Below, in pieces: positions 8,614 to 18,415 of a stretch of 37,168 nt of DNA; positions within the stretch are counted from its first letter, which is position 1, and every line of letters starts with the position of its first letter. This DNA is from an uncultured Opitutia bacterium. GTDB lineage: Bacteria > Verrucomicrobiota > Verrucomicrobiia > Opitutales > UBA953. Location of the stretch: assembly GCA_903850885.1 (NCBI GenBank), contig CAINMU010000039.1:1-37168 (forward strand), written 5' to 3'. The position numbers and the translations under genes were made by a program. The notes below the pieces were generated by a model. It did no database searches, had not been told where the DNA came from, and saw only the letters and a list, made by a program, of their open reading frames with translations.

Positions 8614-9600
8614 ATGAACGAATACGTGCCGACACCTGAAGCTGCCGTGGTCGCCGAACGGCTCACTAAAAAATACGGTTCGTTGACGGCTATCGAAGAT
8701 TTGAGTTTTACGGTCGCTCCCGGCGAAATCGTCGGGTTTTTAGGTCCAAACGGGGCCGGCAAGTCGACGACGATGCGCATCCTTTCCGGCACGATGTCGG
8801 GGACGTCAGGTCGGGCCGCAATCTGGGGGGCATCCGTCGCCCTTGATCCCGTGGGAGCCAAACGCCACATGGCGTACATGCCGGAAAATAACCCACTGCC
8901 GGAAGACCTCCGGGTTGAAGAATACCTCACGCTCCGGGCACGCCTCAAAGATGTCGCCAATGATCGGGTTGCAGAACGCGTCAATCGTGTGATGGAGGAT
9001 TGCGATTTGGCCCGGCGCGCCGCGGGCCGTCTGATCGGGCAACTTTCCAAAGGCTTCCGTCAGCGCGTGGGCATTGCCGATGCGCTCCTCGCCGAACCCA
9101 AAGTCGTCATCCTTGATGAACCGACCATCGGTTTGGACCCGCATCAAATCTTAGGAATCCGGGATTTGATCCGCTCCTTACGCGGCAAGATGGCCGTCTT
9201 GATCTCGAGCCACATTTTACACGAAGTCGAACAAGTCTGCGATAAGGTCGTGATTATCAACCGCGGACGACTGGTCGCCCAAGGACGCACGGATGATCTG
9301 CGTCGCGAACTTCTCCCTGAGTCAAGTTTCAGCGTCGTCACCCGCGCGAGCATGAGCGAGCTCACGCTCGCTTGCCAGCGCCTCGAGCCCGCCGCCTTGG
9401 TGGAGATGGTCTCGCAAAACGAGGGTGTCACCCGTTATCGCGTCATTCTACCGGCGACCTCGCCCATCCGCGAAACGCTGGCGAGCGGACTTATTGCCGG
9501 CGGTTTAAATCTGCGGGAAATCTCGGAAGAGAAGTTTGGCCTCGAAGATATTTTCTTGGCTGCCACCCGGCGTTCACCCGCCGAAAATCGTCGTCCGTAA
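8614..9600 (+). CDS. ABC transporter ATP-binding protein, GldA-like
   Basis: A 328-residue nucleotide-binding subunit of an ABC-2 type transporter. Walker A GPNGAGKST is at 44-52, the Q-loop region reads YMPENNPL (Glu instead of Gln, as is common in the GldA branch), the signature LSKGFRQR is at 144-151, Walker B with VVILDEPTIGLDP at 164-176, and the H-loop SSH at 198-200. About 110 residues follow the nucleotide-binding domain, as in GldA and similar ATPases. In Bacteroidetes GldA works with GldF and GldG, and this gene is followed in order by GldF-like and GldG-like genes. The exported substrate is unknown. It leads a five-gene operon; the permease starts four bases after its stop. Confidence 0.9.
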   Translation: MNEYVPTPEAAVVAERLTKKYGSLTAIEDLSFTVAPGEIVGFLGPNGAGKSTTMRILSGTMSGTSGRAAIWGASVALDPVGAKRHMAYMPENNPLPEDLRVEEYLTLRARLKDVANDRVAERVNRVMEDCDLARRAAGRLIGQLSKGFRQRVGIADALLAEPKVVILDEPTIGLDPHQILGIRDLIRSLRGKMAVLISSHILHEVEQVCDKVVIINRGRLVAQGRTDDLRRELLPESSFSVVTRASMSELTLACQRLEPAALVEMVSQNEGVTRYRVILPATSPIRETLASGLIAGGLNLREISEEKFGLEDIFLAATRRSPAENRRP

Positions 9601-9604
9601 TAGC

Positions 9605-10366
9605 ATGCGACACTTTCGTACCCTACTCGCCCACGAACTTCGGTCGGCCCTGCTCTCTTGGAATACTTGGGCCGCAGGCGCGCTGTTTCTCGCGCTTATG
9701 GGTTCGATCCATTGGTTCGCGGTCCTGGAATCAAGCCGTTCGCCGCAAGATTGGACTCCGGTCGAAGCTACGTTCCGGCTTTTTTGGCTACCGCTGCTCT
9801 GCGTGCTGCCTCTGCTCACCATGCGGAGTTTCGCCGAAGAGCGTCGGTCGGGGACGCTCGCCGCGCTGCTGACCACTCCGGCCAGCCCTACCGCCGTCGT
9901 CTGGGCAAAATTTCTTTCCGTCTGGGTCGTGTGGATGGTCTTCTGGCTGCTCTTCACGATTTTCCCTTTGTTGGTGGAAATTCAATTAGGTAAGCCGGGC
10001 GACCATCGCCTAAGCGACCCGTCCATACTTTGGGGCGGGATTTGTTTCGTCGCCGTCAGCGGCCTGATGCACGCCTCCGTTGGCATCCTTTGCAGCTGTG
10101 TCACGCGCAGTTCCGCCCTGGCGGCCCTGCTTGCTTTCATCAGCTTACTGGCGCTCACCGCGGCGGGCGGCGCGATGGAATCCTTGCCCGTCGAAAGCTG
10201 GGAGTGGTTGGGTTGGCTCAGAGAGCCCGCGGCACACCTTCGCACCTTCGCCCACTTGCAAGATTTCGCGAGCGGAATCCTGGATTCGCGCCCTATCATC
10301 CTCTACGCCACCGGGACTTTACTATGCTTGGGATTGGCGAACCTCGCCATCGAGGACCAAGAATAA
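9605..10366 (+). CDS. ABC-2 type permease, GldF-like
   Basis: A 253-residue integral membrane protein with about six hydrophobic segments, beginning MRHFRTLLAHELRS, which is a typical short amphipathic start for ABC-2 permeases ('ELRS...F.SP..'). The segment SFAEERRSGTLAALLTTPAS near residues 75-94 is the conserved coupling region of the GldF/ABC-2 family (usual form EE+..GT.ELLLT.P). It forms the inner-membrane channel for the upstream GldA-like ATPase. The ATG at 9605 is used because it sits four bases past the ATPase stop; the frame extends upstream only as overlap. Its stop is followed after one base by the ATG of the GldG-like gene, so translation is likely coupled. Confidence 0.88.
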   Translation: MRHFRTLLAHELRSALLSWNTWAAGALFLALMGSIHWFAVLESSRSPQDWTPVEATFRLFWLPLLCVLPLLTMRSFAEERRSGTLAALLTTPASPTAVVWAKFLSVWVVWMVFWLLFTIFPLLVEIQLGKPGDHRLSDPSILWGGICFVAVSGLMHASVGILCSCVTRSSALAALLAFISLLALTAAGGAMESLPVESWEWLGWLREPAAHLRTFAHLQDFASGILDSRPIILYATGTLLCLGLANLAIEDQE

Positions 10367-10367
10367 G

Positions 10368-11876
10368 ATGGCTCCGATCCGCGATGACTTCAGCGCCGTG
10401 CGTCCGATTCGCCGGCTGAACCGCTTGACGCAGGCGGTACTCGCCATCGCTTTGGCGGTACTCGTCAACTACTTGGGCTCGCTTCCCGAATTTCGCTTCC
10501 GCCAAGACATCACCTCCGATCGACGTCACTCACTGGCCCCCGAGTCCATCGAAACCGTCCGCTCTGCCGGTCGTCGTAGTCCGGTCGGCTTAGGCTTAAA
10601 CAAGGGATGGGTAAAGGCGGTCGTCGTCACGAGCGACAGCTCCGAAGTCGCCCAAGCCCTGAGGAATAAGTTGCTAAAACTGCTGGACGCTTACGTTTTA
10701 GAATCCGGTAAACAAGGACCGGGCTGGCTGAGTATCGAGCTCGCCGGACTCGACCGTAACGCGCCCCTACTCTCTGAAATCGCGGCTCGGCATGGACCGC
10801 CCGAAGCGGGCACCGCTCTCATCCTAACCTGTGGCGCGCGCGCCAAATACATTAACTACCGCGAACTTTTAACCACGAACGCTGGTTTTCGTGGAGAAGA
10901 ATTAATCACCTCGGCGCTCATAGAGGTCACGGAAGAGAAACCTGCGATCTGCTATGTTACGCGCGGACATGGTGAGCTCGGGGTCGAAGACGCGTCGCTG
11001 GTGCGAGGGATGTCCCAATTCTCGCGTCTACTCCGCAGCCGTAATTTCGAAGTCAAGACGCTTGACCTTGCCGTCTTGGCAGAAGTGCCCCGCGATGCCG
11101 CGATGGTATTGATCCCCGGTCCGCTCACGCCGTTTTCGCCAGCCGAAAGCGGCCGTCTGCGTACTTACTTATACGAGCGCAACGGACGCGTCTTGGCGTT
11201 GCTGGATCCGGGCCGGGAACACGGCCTCGACCCCGTGCTCACGGATTGGGCGATCTTCTCCCCGGACGCCGAACTACAGGAGCCCGACCCATCGCGACGT
11301 ACGACCGACGGTGATATTGCGCTCCGCCGCCTCGACGAAAAAAACCATCCGCTGACCAAGGTGTTAAAGGAACAAGACCTTCCGTTGATCGCCTCCCGAC
11401 TCCGCCCCGCTCGCTTCGATGAAGGGAGCGCGCCCGACAGCACCCTGGGCGTCTGGCAGTTGATTTTTTCCTCCGATGCGGCTTGGGGCGAAACCGACCT
11501 CACGCGTCGCCCCGTCAAGTTTGACCCCGCTCGCGACCAGCCTGGCCCGGTCTGCTTGGCCGCGGCGGCCGAACGGGCGACGGGAATCCGCAAGGGTGTC
11601 GGCGGAGCCGGCGGTCGTCTGGTGGTCGTCGGCACCTCCGATATCGCCGCGAATGCCCGCCTCAACCGCGGAGGCAACCGAGCGTTCATGACCCAGTGCG
11701 CGGCATGGCTCTCCGATCGCGATCGTGCGATATCCCTCCCCTCGCGCTCGGTCGGAGAATATCAGGTGAATGCGACCGCCGCTGACTTCTGGAGTCTGGC
11801 GCTCCGATTTATCAGCGTTCCGGTTCTTATCCTCGCACTCGGGCTTGTGGTTTCCGTCTGGCGTCGTAGAAGTTAA
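10368..11876 (+). CDS. GldG-like ABC transporter auxiliary protein
   Basis: A 502-residue protein with one N-terminal membrane helix (about 19-38), a large periplasmic region, and a second helix near the C terminus (about 478-497). This is the layout of GldG/ABC_transp_aux proteins. Diagnostic features: FRQDITSDRRHSLAPESI just after the first helix (usual form 'R.DLT..+.ysLs..t') and the turn YVTRGHGE at 196-203 (usual 'flTGHGE'). The family is thought to extend the ABC-2 permease into the periplasm; its biochemical activity is not established. The start ATG at 10368 is one base after the permease stop. It is followed seven bases later by the DUF4340 gene, as is common in this gene neighbourhood. 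Confidence 0.88.
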   Translation: MAPIRDDFSAVRPIRRLNRLTQAVLAIALAVLVNYLGSLPEFRFRQDITSDRRHSLAPESIETVRSAGRRSPVGLGLNKGWVKAVVVTSDSSEVAQALRNKLLKLLDAYVLESGKQGPGWLSIELAGLDRNAPLLSEIAARHGPPEAGTALILTCGARAKYINYRELLTTNAGFRGEELITSALIEVTEEKPAICYVTRGHGELGVEDASLVRGMSQFSRLLRSRNFEVKTLDLAVLAEVPRDAAMVLIPGPLTPFSPAESGRLRTYLYERNGRVLALLDPGREHGLDPVLTDWAIFSPDAELQEPDPSRRTTDGDIALRRLDEKNHPLTKVLKEQDLPLIASRLRPARFDEGSAPDSTLGVWQLIFSSDAAWGETDLTRRPVKFDPARDQPGPVCLAAAAERATGIRKGVGGAGGRLVVVGTSDIAANARLNRGGNRAFMTQCAAWLSDRDRAISLPSRSVGEYQVNATAADFWSLALRFISVPVLILALGLVVSVWRRRS

Positions 11877-11883
11877 TACCCTC

Positions 11884-13722
11884 ATGCGGTTCTCCCGCAC
11901 CACGCTCTTTCTTCTCATCGCCAACCTGGCCGCATTCGGCTTGGTCTGGAAGGCTACCTATCGCCATACGGCGGCCAACGTCACCCAACTGGTGCTCTTT
12001 CCGGCGGCACCTTCCAAGGTCATATTAACCGAGGGAGCCGACCGCTTGGTGCTCGAAAAACGCAGTTCGCTTTGGCATATCAGCGAGCCGTTTGATTGGC
12101 TGGCGAATAGCTGGGCGGTGCAACGCCTGCTGGATGAGTTGCACGATTGTCGGACGGAAAATAGTTTCTTGGCCGCAGAGTCTAAGGCCAATGGTTCGTC
12201 GCTCGAAGCCTACGGCTTAGCCAAGCCTCGCTGGACGCTTAAAGTTACGAGCGAAACGGGCACCACGACGGAAGTGAAAATCGGGCAGCAGGCGTCGACT
12301 AAGAATGTTTTTCTTTTAACTGAAGACGGCCAACGGATTATTCCGCTCCGCGAATCCATGAGCGCCGCCATCGAAGCGAAACCCGAGACATACCGCGTCG
12401 ACAAGATTTTTGAAGTAGCGGACTTTGAGGCCCGCGCCGTTTCGGTACGCCTGCGGAATAAAGAAGGCGAAATCACGACCTCGCTCACCAGTGAATCCCG
12501 ACCTCGTTCCGGTCGGCGGAACCAACTGGCGGAGTGGCGCTTCGAAGCCCCCTACGATTTCCTGGCGGATGCGGACGCGACGACAAAAGCGGTTTCCGAC
12601 TTAGCCAACCTGCGAGCCGTCAAGTTCCTCCCGCTCAGCGAAGATGTCTCCGGCCTGAGTAGCCCCTCCTTGCGCCTAGCGCTCGAAGGCAATTCCCGTC
12701 GCCAAGTTCTCCTCGTGGGCAATCCCGTTGCTGGCTTTCCCAACCTTGTTTGTGCCAAGTTGGAGGACAATGTCGCGACCTTCACCATCGAAGCCCGCAG
12801 CCTGACCGATTGGCTTCGGCCGCGCGAAGCCTTGGCGGCCACCAAGCCCATCGATTTCGAGCCTGCCCTGGTGACTGGATTTACCATCACTTCGGCGGGA
12901 CGTTCCATCACGCTGCATCGACTCGATAGCGCCAGCGGCGACTCTCGTTGGGAAATTCCGCTAGCGCCAGGCTCGACGGCGATCAAACGTCGGGAAGCAG
13001 ACGTTCGACTCGTGAATCACTTCCTCGATGCCTTAAGTCAACTAAGGGCCACTCGCCGGAAGGCGCCGGAAGGCGGCGCCACCACCCTGCCGGCCATCGT
13101 GGTGCTCAAGACGCCGCCCGCCTTGATGCAGACGGTCGAATTAGAATTTGGTTCGGAAAAAATCGTCGTCGGGTTTTCCGATGATCCTGAAAGCGGCCAG
13201 GCCACGCGCTTGGTTTATGCCAAAGGCTCACCGCTCGGCGCCATCTGTGATGTGTCACTGCTCAGTAACGGCCAACAAAACGTCGAACCGCAAGCTTGGC
13301 GTAATCGCACCGTCGCTGAATTGCCTCAAGGCGCGAAGGTCAGCGGACTCCGGATTACCGACCGAACCGACGGCAAAGTCCTGGGCGAAGCGCGACTCCG
13401 GCCAGACGGTAACTGGACGGGCAGCGGCCGGCTTGAGCCTGCGACTGCCCGACGTCTCGCCACTGGGATGAGCGAAGTCAAGGCCACGGAGTTTCCGATC
13501 CGACAAAACGGATCGTCAGATTGGAAATATGAACTGCGCATCACCGACCAAGCCGCCACGGGGGCCGCCGCGGCGAGCGAAACTTTCCGCAACTACTTTT
13601 GCGCCGCACCCTTGACCCCGCGCTCTATCTTACTTCGGGACGAAACGGACGGTGACGACTTCCTGCTTGAAACGACCTTAGCCGAAATCCTTACGCCCCT
13701 TCTGGAAACAGCGGGGCGATGA
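11884..13722 (+). CDS. DUF4340 domain protein
   Basis: A 612-residue protein with an N-terminal membrane anchor (about residues 6-23) and a long periplasmic region of repeated beta-rich units. Each unit has the DUF4340 pattern: a residue-level comparison such as LVLEKRSSLWHISEP followed by a removal of 'base' residues, a YGLAKPRWTLKV segment near 107-118 (usual 'fGLd.P..tv.l') and a TEVKIGQQ segment. DUF4340 proteins are usually encoded beside GldF/GldG-like genes; their function is unknown. The ATG at 11884 follows ACCCTC and gives a clean anchor. The stop overlaps the next start by four bases (ATGA), so this gene and the AsmA-like gene are translationally coupled. Confidence 0.82.
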   Translation: MRFSRTTLFLLIANLAAFGLVWKATYRHTAANVTQLVLFPAAPSKVILTEGADRLVLEKRSSLWHISEPFDWLANSWAVQRLLDELHDCRTENSFLAAESKANGSSLEAYGLAKPRWTLKVTSETGTTTEVKIGQQASTKNVFLLTEDGQRIIPLRESMSAAIEAKPETYRVDKIFEVADFEARAVSVRLRNKEGEITTSLTSESRPRSGRRNQLAEWRFEAPYDFLADADATTKAVSDLANLRAVKFLPLSEDVSGLSSPSLRLALEGNSRRQVLLVGNPVAGFPNLVCAKLEDNVATFTIEARSLTDWLRPREALAATKPIDFEPALVTGFTITSAGRSITLHRLDSASGDSRWEIPLAPGSTAIKRREADVRLVNHFLDALSQLRATRRKAPEGGATTLPAIVVLKTPPALMQTVELEFGSEKIVVGFSDDPESGQATRLVYAKGSPLGAICDVSLLSNGQQNVEPQAWRNRTVAELPQGAKVSGLRITDRTDGKVLGEARLRPDGNWTGSGRLEPATARRLATGMSEVKATEFPIRQNGSSDWKYELRITDQAATGAAAASETFRNYFCAAPLTPRSILLRDETDGDDFLLETTLAEILTPLLETAGR

Positions 13723-16463
13723 AAGCCAAGGCCGCCAGTTTCACGTTTCAGAAGTTTTGCCGGCGTCTAATCACGACCGCTTTAATTCTCCTCCTTCCGT
13801 GCCAACTCGGGCTCCTTTGGGTCGCGCTCCTCGACCAACCCGTCAAGCTGCCCGACTTCGTGACGGATTTTCTCGCTGACACGCTCGCTCGACGGGGTGT
13901 CCGCTTACAAGCCCGATCCTTTTGGCTTTTGCCGGACCGATCCTTGGCCGCTGATGACCTCTCGCTGGAAATCGAAGGACTGACGGGGTCGGTCTTTACC
14001 GCCGAACGGCTCGAAGTCGGTCTTAACCTGATTCAGTTATCGGTGGGGCAGATAAGTCCGACGCACCTCCGCCTCCAAGCCGGAAAAATCTGGTGTCCGG
14101 CCTCCGTTGCGCAAAACGGACAACGCCGCGCCCTCATCGAAGACCTTTATTGTAGTTTCAGCAAGGAGGGCCAGTGGCTCATGCTGCCGACGCTTCAAGC
14201 CAGAGCTAACAAACTCCGCATCCACGTGAGCGGGGAGCTGCCAGCCGGAATTATTCGTGAACTCATGGAAGTCGACAAGGCTCAGCCCAGCGTGACGTCT
14301 ATCTCCAAAATTGTGGGCGCATTGAGTCGACTGGAACAGGGTTTGGCCGTCACTGAAAAATCTGCTGGCGTCTCTTTGAATATCATTGCCCACGGCGAAG
14401 CCAACGGCGGTTCGGCGCTTGATTTTCAAACCTTAATAGGTGCCCGCTGGGTTGAGCCCGGCTTTGGCCTGATCGAGACCCGCGACTTCCAAGCCCGCGG
14501 CCAAGTTCATCTCGACGCCTCTGGCCACTTGAAAAAATGGGACGTGAGCGGGGAAATCCAAAACGCGGTCTTGGGACAATATTTTGCCCAACGTCTGAGC
14601 GTTCGGCTCACCGGCGGAAGCGCCTGGAATGAAACTACCGGTTCGGTGCGCGCGCAGGGATCGACGGTAAGCGGGTTTCCCCCGTTTCAGCTGGAGGCTA
14701 AGCTGCGCTACGCTCAAGCCGCTCCCTTTTCTCCGGTCCTTGAATTCAATCTCTCCACGGGGAGTTCTCAGGCCCATGGCACGATCCAGCTCAAGCCGCA
14801 CGGCAATTACCTTGTCGAGATTGGCCACGCCAACGTCGACACCCAGGAATTCCAAGATCTTGCCTTTGTCCGTCCGATGCTTCGCCCGCTCCAAATCTCC
14901 CTCGGGGATTCGATCTTACTCAACCAAACGACCCTCCATTTGAACGCCTTGGGAGAAATCCAAAGCGCCGATGGCCGCTTAGCCGTGAGCGGCTTGAAGG
15001 CTTTGGGGATTTCGGCGGACACCGTGGCGCCGCAGCAAAACCTGCCGCTCGTCGGATATTTTAATTATCAAGCCGACCGCTCGCCGTTCCCGCTTAAATT
15101 AAAAGAGTGGCGACTCGCCTCGATTCGCGGCGAAGCGGATTGCAGCCTTTTGAACGCTGGACCGTTCGTGCTTAATTTATCTGGCACTATCGCACCGGGC
15201 TCCCTTGATCGCATCTTGGGCGATTGGTGGATAGAGCTCTGGAAGCTTTTCCCGCGTTACGAAAACCCCTCCGCGATGATTTTTGTGGAAAGCCATTGGG
15301 GCGCCCCGACCGGTATCACCAAAGGCCGGGTAGAATTAAAAAACTTCGTATTCTTGGGGGCGCCCTTTCGCTCCGTCGCCGTCAGGATCGATGCGAATGA
15401 GAAAGAAACCTATATCGGCTTACACCAACTCGCGGGCGGCACGGAAGCAAAGGATGGGCAAGTCGAGGGGTCGGCGGTTTGGGATTGGTCTAAGCAAGGA
15501 CCCTTGGCTGGGCCGACGATTCAGCTTCAGGGCGACCTTCAGCCGTGGATTGCCGCCCAATGTGGTAGTCCTGAATTAGGCCAAAGCTTGAAAGGCTTAG
15601 TCCTGCCAGCCGGGCACGATTTCCACCTAGAAATCACCCCCGGCATGCCTAACCCCCAGATCCGAGCCAAAGTCAGCAGCGCCGGCGATTTCACCGCCTG
15701 GAGCATTCCCAGCCGTAACCTCTTCCTGGCCGTAGAGAGTCAAGGCAAGGACCTGAAGATTGTGACGACCCTTGAAATGGCTGGGGGCAAGACAGTCCTA
15801 AGCCTCTCTGGGGACCCCCTGCATCAAAGCGATTTTGCCCTATCCTTAAAGGGATGCGATCCGATGGAGCTGGGTAAAATCATCAGCCTGATAGAGCCGG
15901 CAAATGGTCAAAGCACGAAGCCGACCGCCGCGGTCACTCATTCGAAGCCCTCGGGCGCAACCCTTGACCTAAATCTTACTGGAAAAATTAATCTCCAAAA
16001 CCCTCGGCAACTTCGGGGCTTAGGGGACTTCCGCCTACACAACCCAGAATTACGTAAAGTACGTATTTTAGGGGGCGTTTCGCGTGTTTTGGAGGCCTTT
16101 GGCGTCGATGCCACCACCTACGGCCTCACCGATGCCAAAGGGCAATTAGGCTGCCTCGACGGTACCGCCTATTTCCCGGACTTGATTATTTCTGGCCCGC
16201 AAGCTCGCCTAGTTATGGTGGGCGAAATAGACCTGCTAAAATCTACCGTTAACTTCGAAGGCGATTTCTCGCTACCCCGCCATGAGGGGTTTGCCCTAAA
16301 GGATCTCCTTAACCTAAATCGCACGTTGGTCGGCCTAACCAAAATCAGGGTAAAAGGGCCTATTTTAGAGCCAGACACCCGTGCCATACCCGAGCTGAAA
16401 GACATTATTAAGTCTAACAAGGACAATGAGTTAGGTAAGATACCCCGCAGTATTTTGGAATGA
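13719..16463 (+). CDS. AsmA-like inner-membrane protein with large periplasmic domain
   Basis: A 914-residue protein with one N-terminal membrane helix (about residues 16-38) and a very long beta-rich periplasmic part. The final 170 residues (LDLNLTGKINLQNPRQLRGLGDF, then a conserved 'Y.P.L.I.G....' segment and a closing GDFSLPR/VKGPILEPD stretch) resemble the AsmA C-terminal/DUF3971 domain of YhdP and TamB relatives. Such proteins form hydrophobic grooves and are implicated in phospholipid transport between the two membranes. Assignment at this level is by pattern and length, not by search. Its start overlaps the DUF4340 stop, so it is the last gene of the GldA-F-G-like operon, suggesting that the whole set acts on envelope lipids or polymers (inference). 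Confidence 0.65.
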   Translation: MKAKAASFTFQKFCRRLITTALILLLPCQLGLLWVALLDQPVKLPDFVTDFLADTLARRGVRLQARSFWLLPDRSLAADDLSLEIEGLTGSVFTAERLEVGLNLIQLSVGQISPTHLRLQAGKIWCPASVAQNGQRRALIEDLYCSFSKEGQWLMLPTLQARANKLRIHVSGELPAGIIRELMEVDKAQPSVTSISKIVGALSRLEQGLAVTEKSAGVSLNIIAHGEANGGSALDFQTLIGARWVEPGFGLIETRDFQARGQVHLDASGHLKKWDVSGEIQNAVLGQYFAQRLSVRLTGGSAWNETTGSVRAQGSTVSGFPPFQLEAKLRYAQAAPFSPVLEFNLSTGSSQAHGTIQLKPHGNYLVEIGHANVDTQEFQDLAFVRPMLRPLQISLGDSILLNQTTLHLNALGEIQSADGRLAVSGLKALGISADTVAPQQNLPLVGYFNYQADRSPFPLKLKEWRLASIRGEADCSLLNAGPFVLNLSGTIAPGSLDRILGDWWIELWKLFPRYENPSAMIFVESHWGAPTGITKGRVELKNFVFLGAPFRSVAVRIDANEKETYIGLHQLAGGTEAKDGQVEGSAVWDWSKQGPLAGPTIQLQGDLQPWIAAQCGSPELGQSLKGLVLPAGHDFHLEITPGMPNPQIRAKVSSAGDFTAWSIPSRNLFLAVESQGKDLKIVTTLEMAGGKTVLSLSGDPLHQSDFALSLKGCDPMELGKIISLIEPANGQSTKPTAAVTHSKPSGATLDLNLTGKINLQNPRQLRGLGDFRLHNPELRKVRILGGVSRVLEAFGVDATTYGLTDAKGQLGCLDGTAYFPDLIISGPQARLVMVGEIDLLKSTVNFEGDFSLPRHEGFALKDLLNLNRTLVGLTKIRVKGPILEPDTRAIPELKDIIKSNKDNELGKIPRSILE

Positions 16464-16516
16464 GAGGTTGATTTACCCCCCCGTTACCCTGTATCAGAAA
16501 GGCCTAACCCCCTCAC

Positions 16517-16521
16517 GGAGG
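16517..16521 (+). promoter_or_regulatory. Strong Shine-Dalgarno deciding a TTG start
   Basis: GGAGG lies eight bases before the TTG at 16530. It is the clearest ribosome binding site in the window and fixes the accB start at a non-ATG codon; the first in-frame ATG is inside the conserved N-terminal domain. Confidence 0.75.
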
Positions 16522-16529
16522 ATACACCC

Positions 16530-17006
16530 TTGGACCTCAATAAGATCAAACAAGTCGTGGATTTAATGAAGAAGTCGGACCTTTCCGAATTCGAAATCCA
16601 AGACCAAGAATTCAAACTCCGCATCAAGCGCGATGTACCGGGACGTGCGGCTTCAGCCGCCTCAACGGCCCCCGCCGCTGCCCCTGCGGCCCACGCCCCG
16701 GCCCCGGTGGCCCCAGCCCTGGCGGCTATCGCGGTAGCCCCGGCCGTCGCGCTAGCCGACCCCAGCATTAAGTTGATCACCTCCCCGATGGTGGGTACGT
16801 ATTACGCCACCCCATCTCCCGAGAACCCCAATTTCGTGACCGTCGGTTCACCCGTCAAAGCCGACTCCGTCGTCTGTATCATCGAGGCGATGAAGGTGAT
16901 GAATGAAATTCAATCCGAAATCGCTGGCACCATCGTCGAGTGCTTGGTCGCGAACGGCACGTCGGTCGAGTTCGGCCAGCCCCTCTTCCGCGTGAAGGTC
17001 GGCTGA
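16530..17006 (+). CDS. accB: Acetyl-CoA carboxylase biotin carboxyl carrier protein
   Basis: BCCP carries biotin, and then carboxybiotin, between the biotin carboxylase and carboxyltransferase subunits of acetyl-CoA carboxylase, the first committed step of fatty-acid synthesis in the cytosol. The 158-residue length is normal. Residues 1-35 form the N-terminal dimerisation-like segment ([18 protein letters not shown]), 36-80 is an Ala/Pro-rich flexible linker, and the biotinyl domain follows with IEAMKVMNE, Lys122 being the biotinylation site. Translation starts at a TTG preceded by a strong GGAGG. It heads the accB-accC pair; accC starts 16 bases after its stop. Confidence 0.97.
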   Translation: MDLNKIKQVVDLMKKSDLSEFEIQDQEFKLRIKRDVPGRAASAASTAPAAAPAAHAPAPVAPALAAIAVAPAVALADPSIKLITSPMVGTYYATPSPENPNFVTVGSPVKADSVVCIIEAMKVMNEIQSEIAGTIVECLVANGTSVEFGQPLFRVKVG

Positions 17007-17022
17007 ACCCCGAAGTCCGAGC

Positions 17023-18399
17023 ATGAATAAAATCCTTATCGCCAATCGTGGCGAAATCGCCCTTCGCGTCATTCGCGCTTGCCGCGAACTTGGCATCAAA
17101 ACCGTCGCCGTCTATTCCCAGGCCGACGAACAATCCTTGCACGTCCAACTCGCCGATGAGGCCGTCTGCATCGGACCCGGCCCCAGCAAAGATTCTTACC
17201 TGCGCGAAGACCGCATCATCTCCGCGGCGGAGATCACCAACGTCGACGCCATTCACCCGGGTTACGGCTTCTTGTCCGAGCGCGCTGGCTTTGCGGAAAA
17301 ATGCGCGGCGGCTAATATCAAATTTATCGGCCCTCGCCCCGAAGCCATTCGCCTAATGGGCGATAAGGCTGTCGCCAAGCAGACCGCGGCGAAAGCCAAG
17401 GTGCCGACCGTCCCCGGGACCGACGGCCCCGTCGACAACCAGCGCGAAGCGATCAAGGAGGCCCAACGGATCGGTTTCCCGGTGATCATTAAAGCCGTCG
17501 CCGGGGGTGGCGGTAAAGGGATGCGCATCGTCCATAACGCCGCCTCTTTCGCCAAAGAATTCGAAAGCGCCCGCTCCGAAGCTGAGAACGCTTTCGGCAA
17601 TGGCTCGGTCTATATCGAGAAGTATATCGACCAACCTCGCCACATCGAGTTCCAGGTCCTGGCTGACGAACACGGCAAGGTCATCCACTTAGGTGAGCGC
17701 GATTGCTCCGTCCAACGTCGCCACCAGAAGCTCATCGAAGAATCGCCCTCCCCTTTCCTGACCCCGAAATTACGCGAAGAGATGGGTAAGGTCGCCGTGC
17801 GCTTGGCCGAAAACATCGGCTACCAAAACGCTGGCACCATCGAGTTCCTCGTCGATAAAAACGGTAAATATTACTTCATGGAGATGAATACGCGCATCCA
17901 AGTGGAGCACGGGGTCACGGAAGAAGTAACCGACATCGACTTGGTTCGTCGCCAAATCCTCATCGCCTGCGGCGAGAAGCTCGAACTGAGCCAAAAGGAT
18001 ATTAAGATTACCGGACACGCCATCGAATGCCGCATCAACGCCGAAGACCCGGCGCGGAACTTCACCCCCAGCCCAGGCACGATTGGGTTGTACTACACCC
18101 CGGGCGGCCACGGCGTGCGCGTCGACTCCCATTGCTATTCGGGTTACGTCATCCCTCCGCTTTACGATTCCATGGTGGCCAAACTCATCTCGGTGGGCGC
18201 GACCCGTCAGAAGGCGCTCGACCGGATGCACCGGGCCTTGGGCGAATACATCATTCGTGGCATCCACACGACCATCCCGGTCTGCCGGGCAATCATGAAG
18301 GACCCCGTCTTCCGTCAGGGCGGCGCGACCACGAAGTACCTCGAAGACTTCTTCGAGCGCACCCCGAAGGAACTCTGGTCAGCTGCGCCGCTCACCTGA
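17023..18399 (+). CDS. accC: Acetyl-CoA carboxylase biotin carboxylase subunit
   Basis: AccC carboxylates the biotin on BCCP using ATP and bicarbonate. At 458 residues it has the standard length. The N-terminal fold opens with [17 protein letters not shown]; the ATP-grasp glycine loop AGGGGKGMR is at 160-168; [19 protein letters not shown] carries the metal and bicarbonate-site residues (Glu, Asn, Arg, Gln, Val, Glu); and the C-terminal domain ends with the usual [14 protein letters not shown] segment. No insertion or fusion to BCCP is present, so this is the dissociated bacterial type. The gene is in an operon with accB before it and the prmB-like gene 16 bases after it. Confidence 0.98.
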   Translation: MNKILIANRGEIALRVIRACRELGIKTVAVYSQADEQSLHVQLADEAVCIGPGPSKDSYLREDRIISAAEITNVDAIHPGYGFLSERAGFAEKCAAANIKFIGPRPEAIRLMGDKAVAKQTAAKAKVPTVPGTDGPVDNQREAIKEAQRIGFPVIIKAVAGGGGKGMRIVHNAASFAKEFESARSEAENAFGNGSVYIEKYIDQPRHIEFQVLADEHGKVIHLGERDCSVQRRHQKLIEESPSPFLTPKLREEMGKVAVRLAENIGYQNAGTIEFLVDKNGKYYFMEMNTRIQVEHGVTEEVTDIDLVRRQILIACGEKLELSQKDIKITGHAIECRINAEDPARNFTPSPGTIGLYYTPGGHGVRVDSHCYSGYVIPPLYDSMVAKLISVGATRQKALDRMHRALGEYIIRGIHTTIPVCRAIMKDPVFRQGGATTKYLEDFFERTPKELWSAAPLT

Positions 18400-18415
18400 G
18401 CGAATTTAAGCCCCG

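Noticed and set aside
12552-12986. Minus-strand 144-residue frame within the DUF4340 gene
   Set aside because: Shadow frame in a well-supported coding region; no start context or motif of its own.
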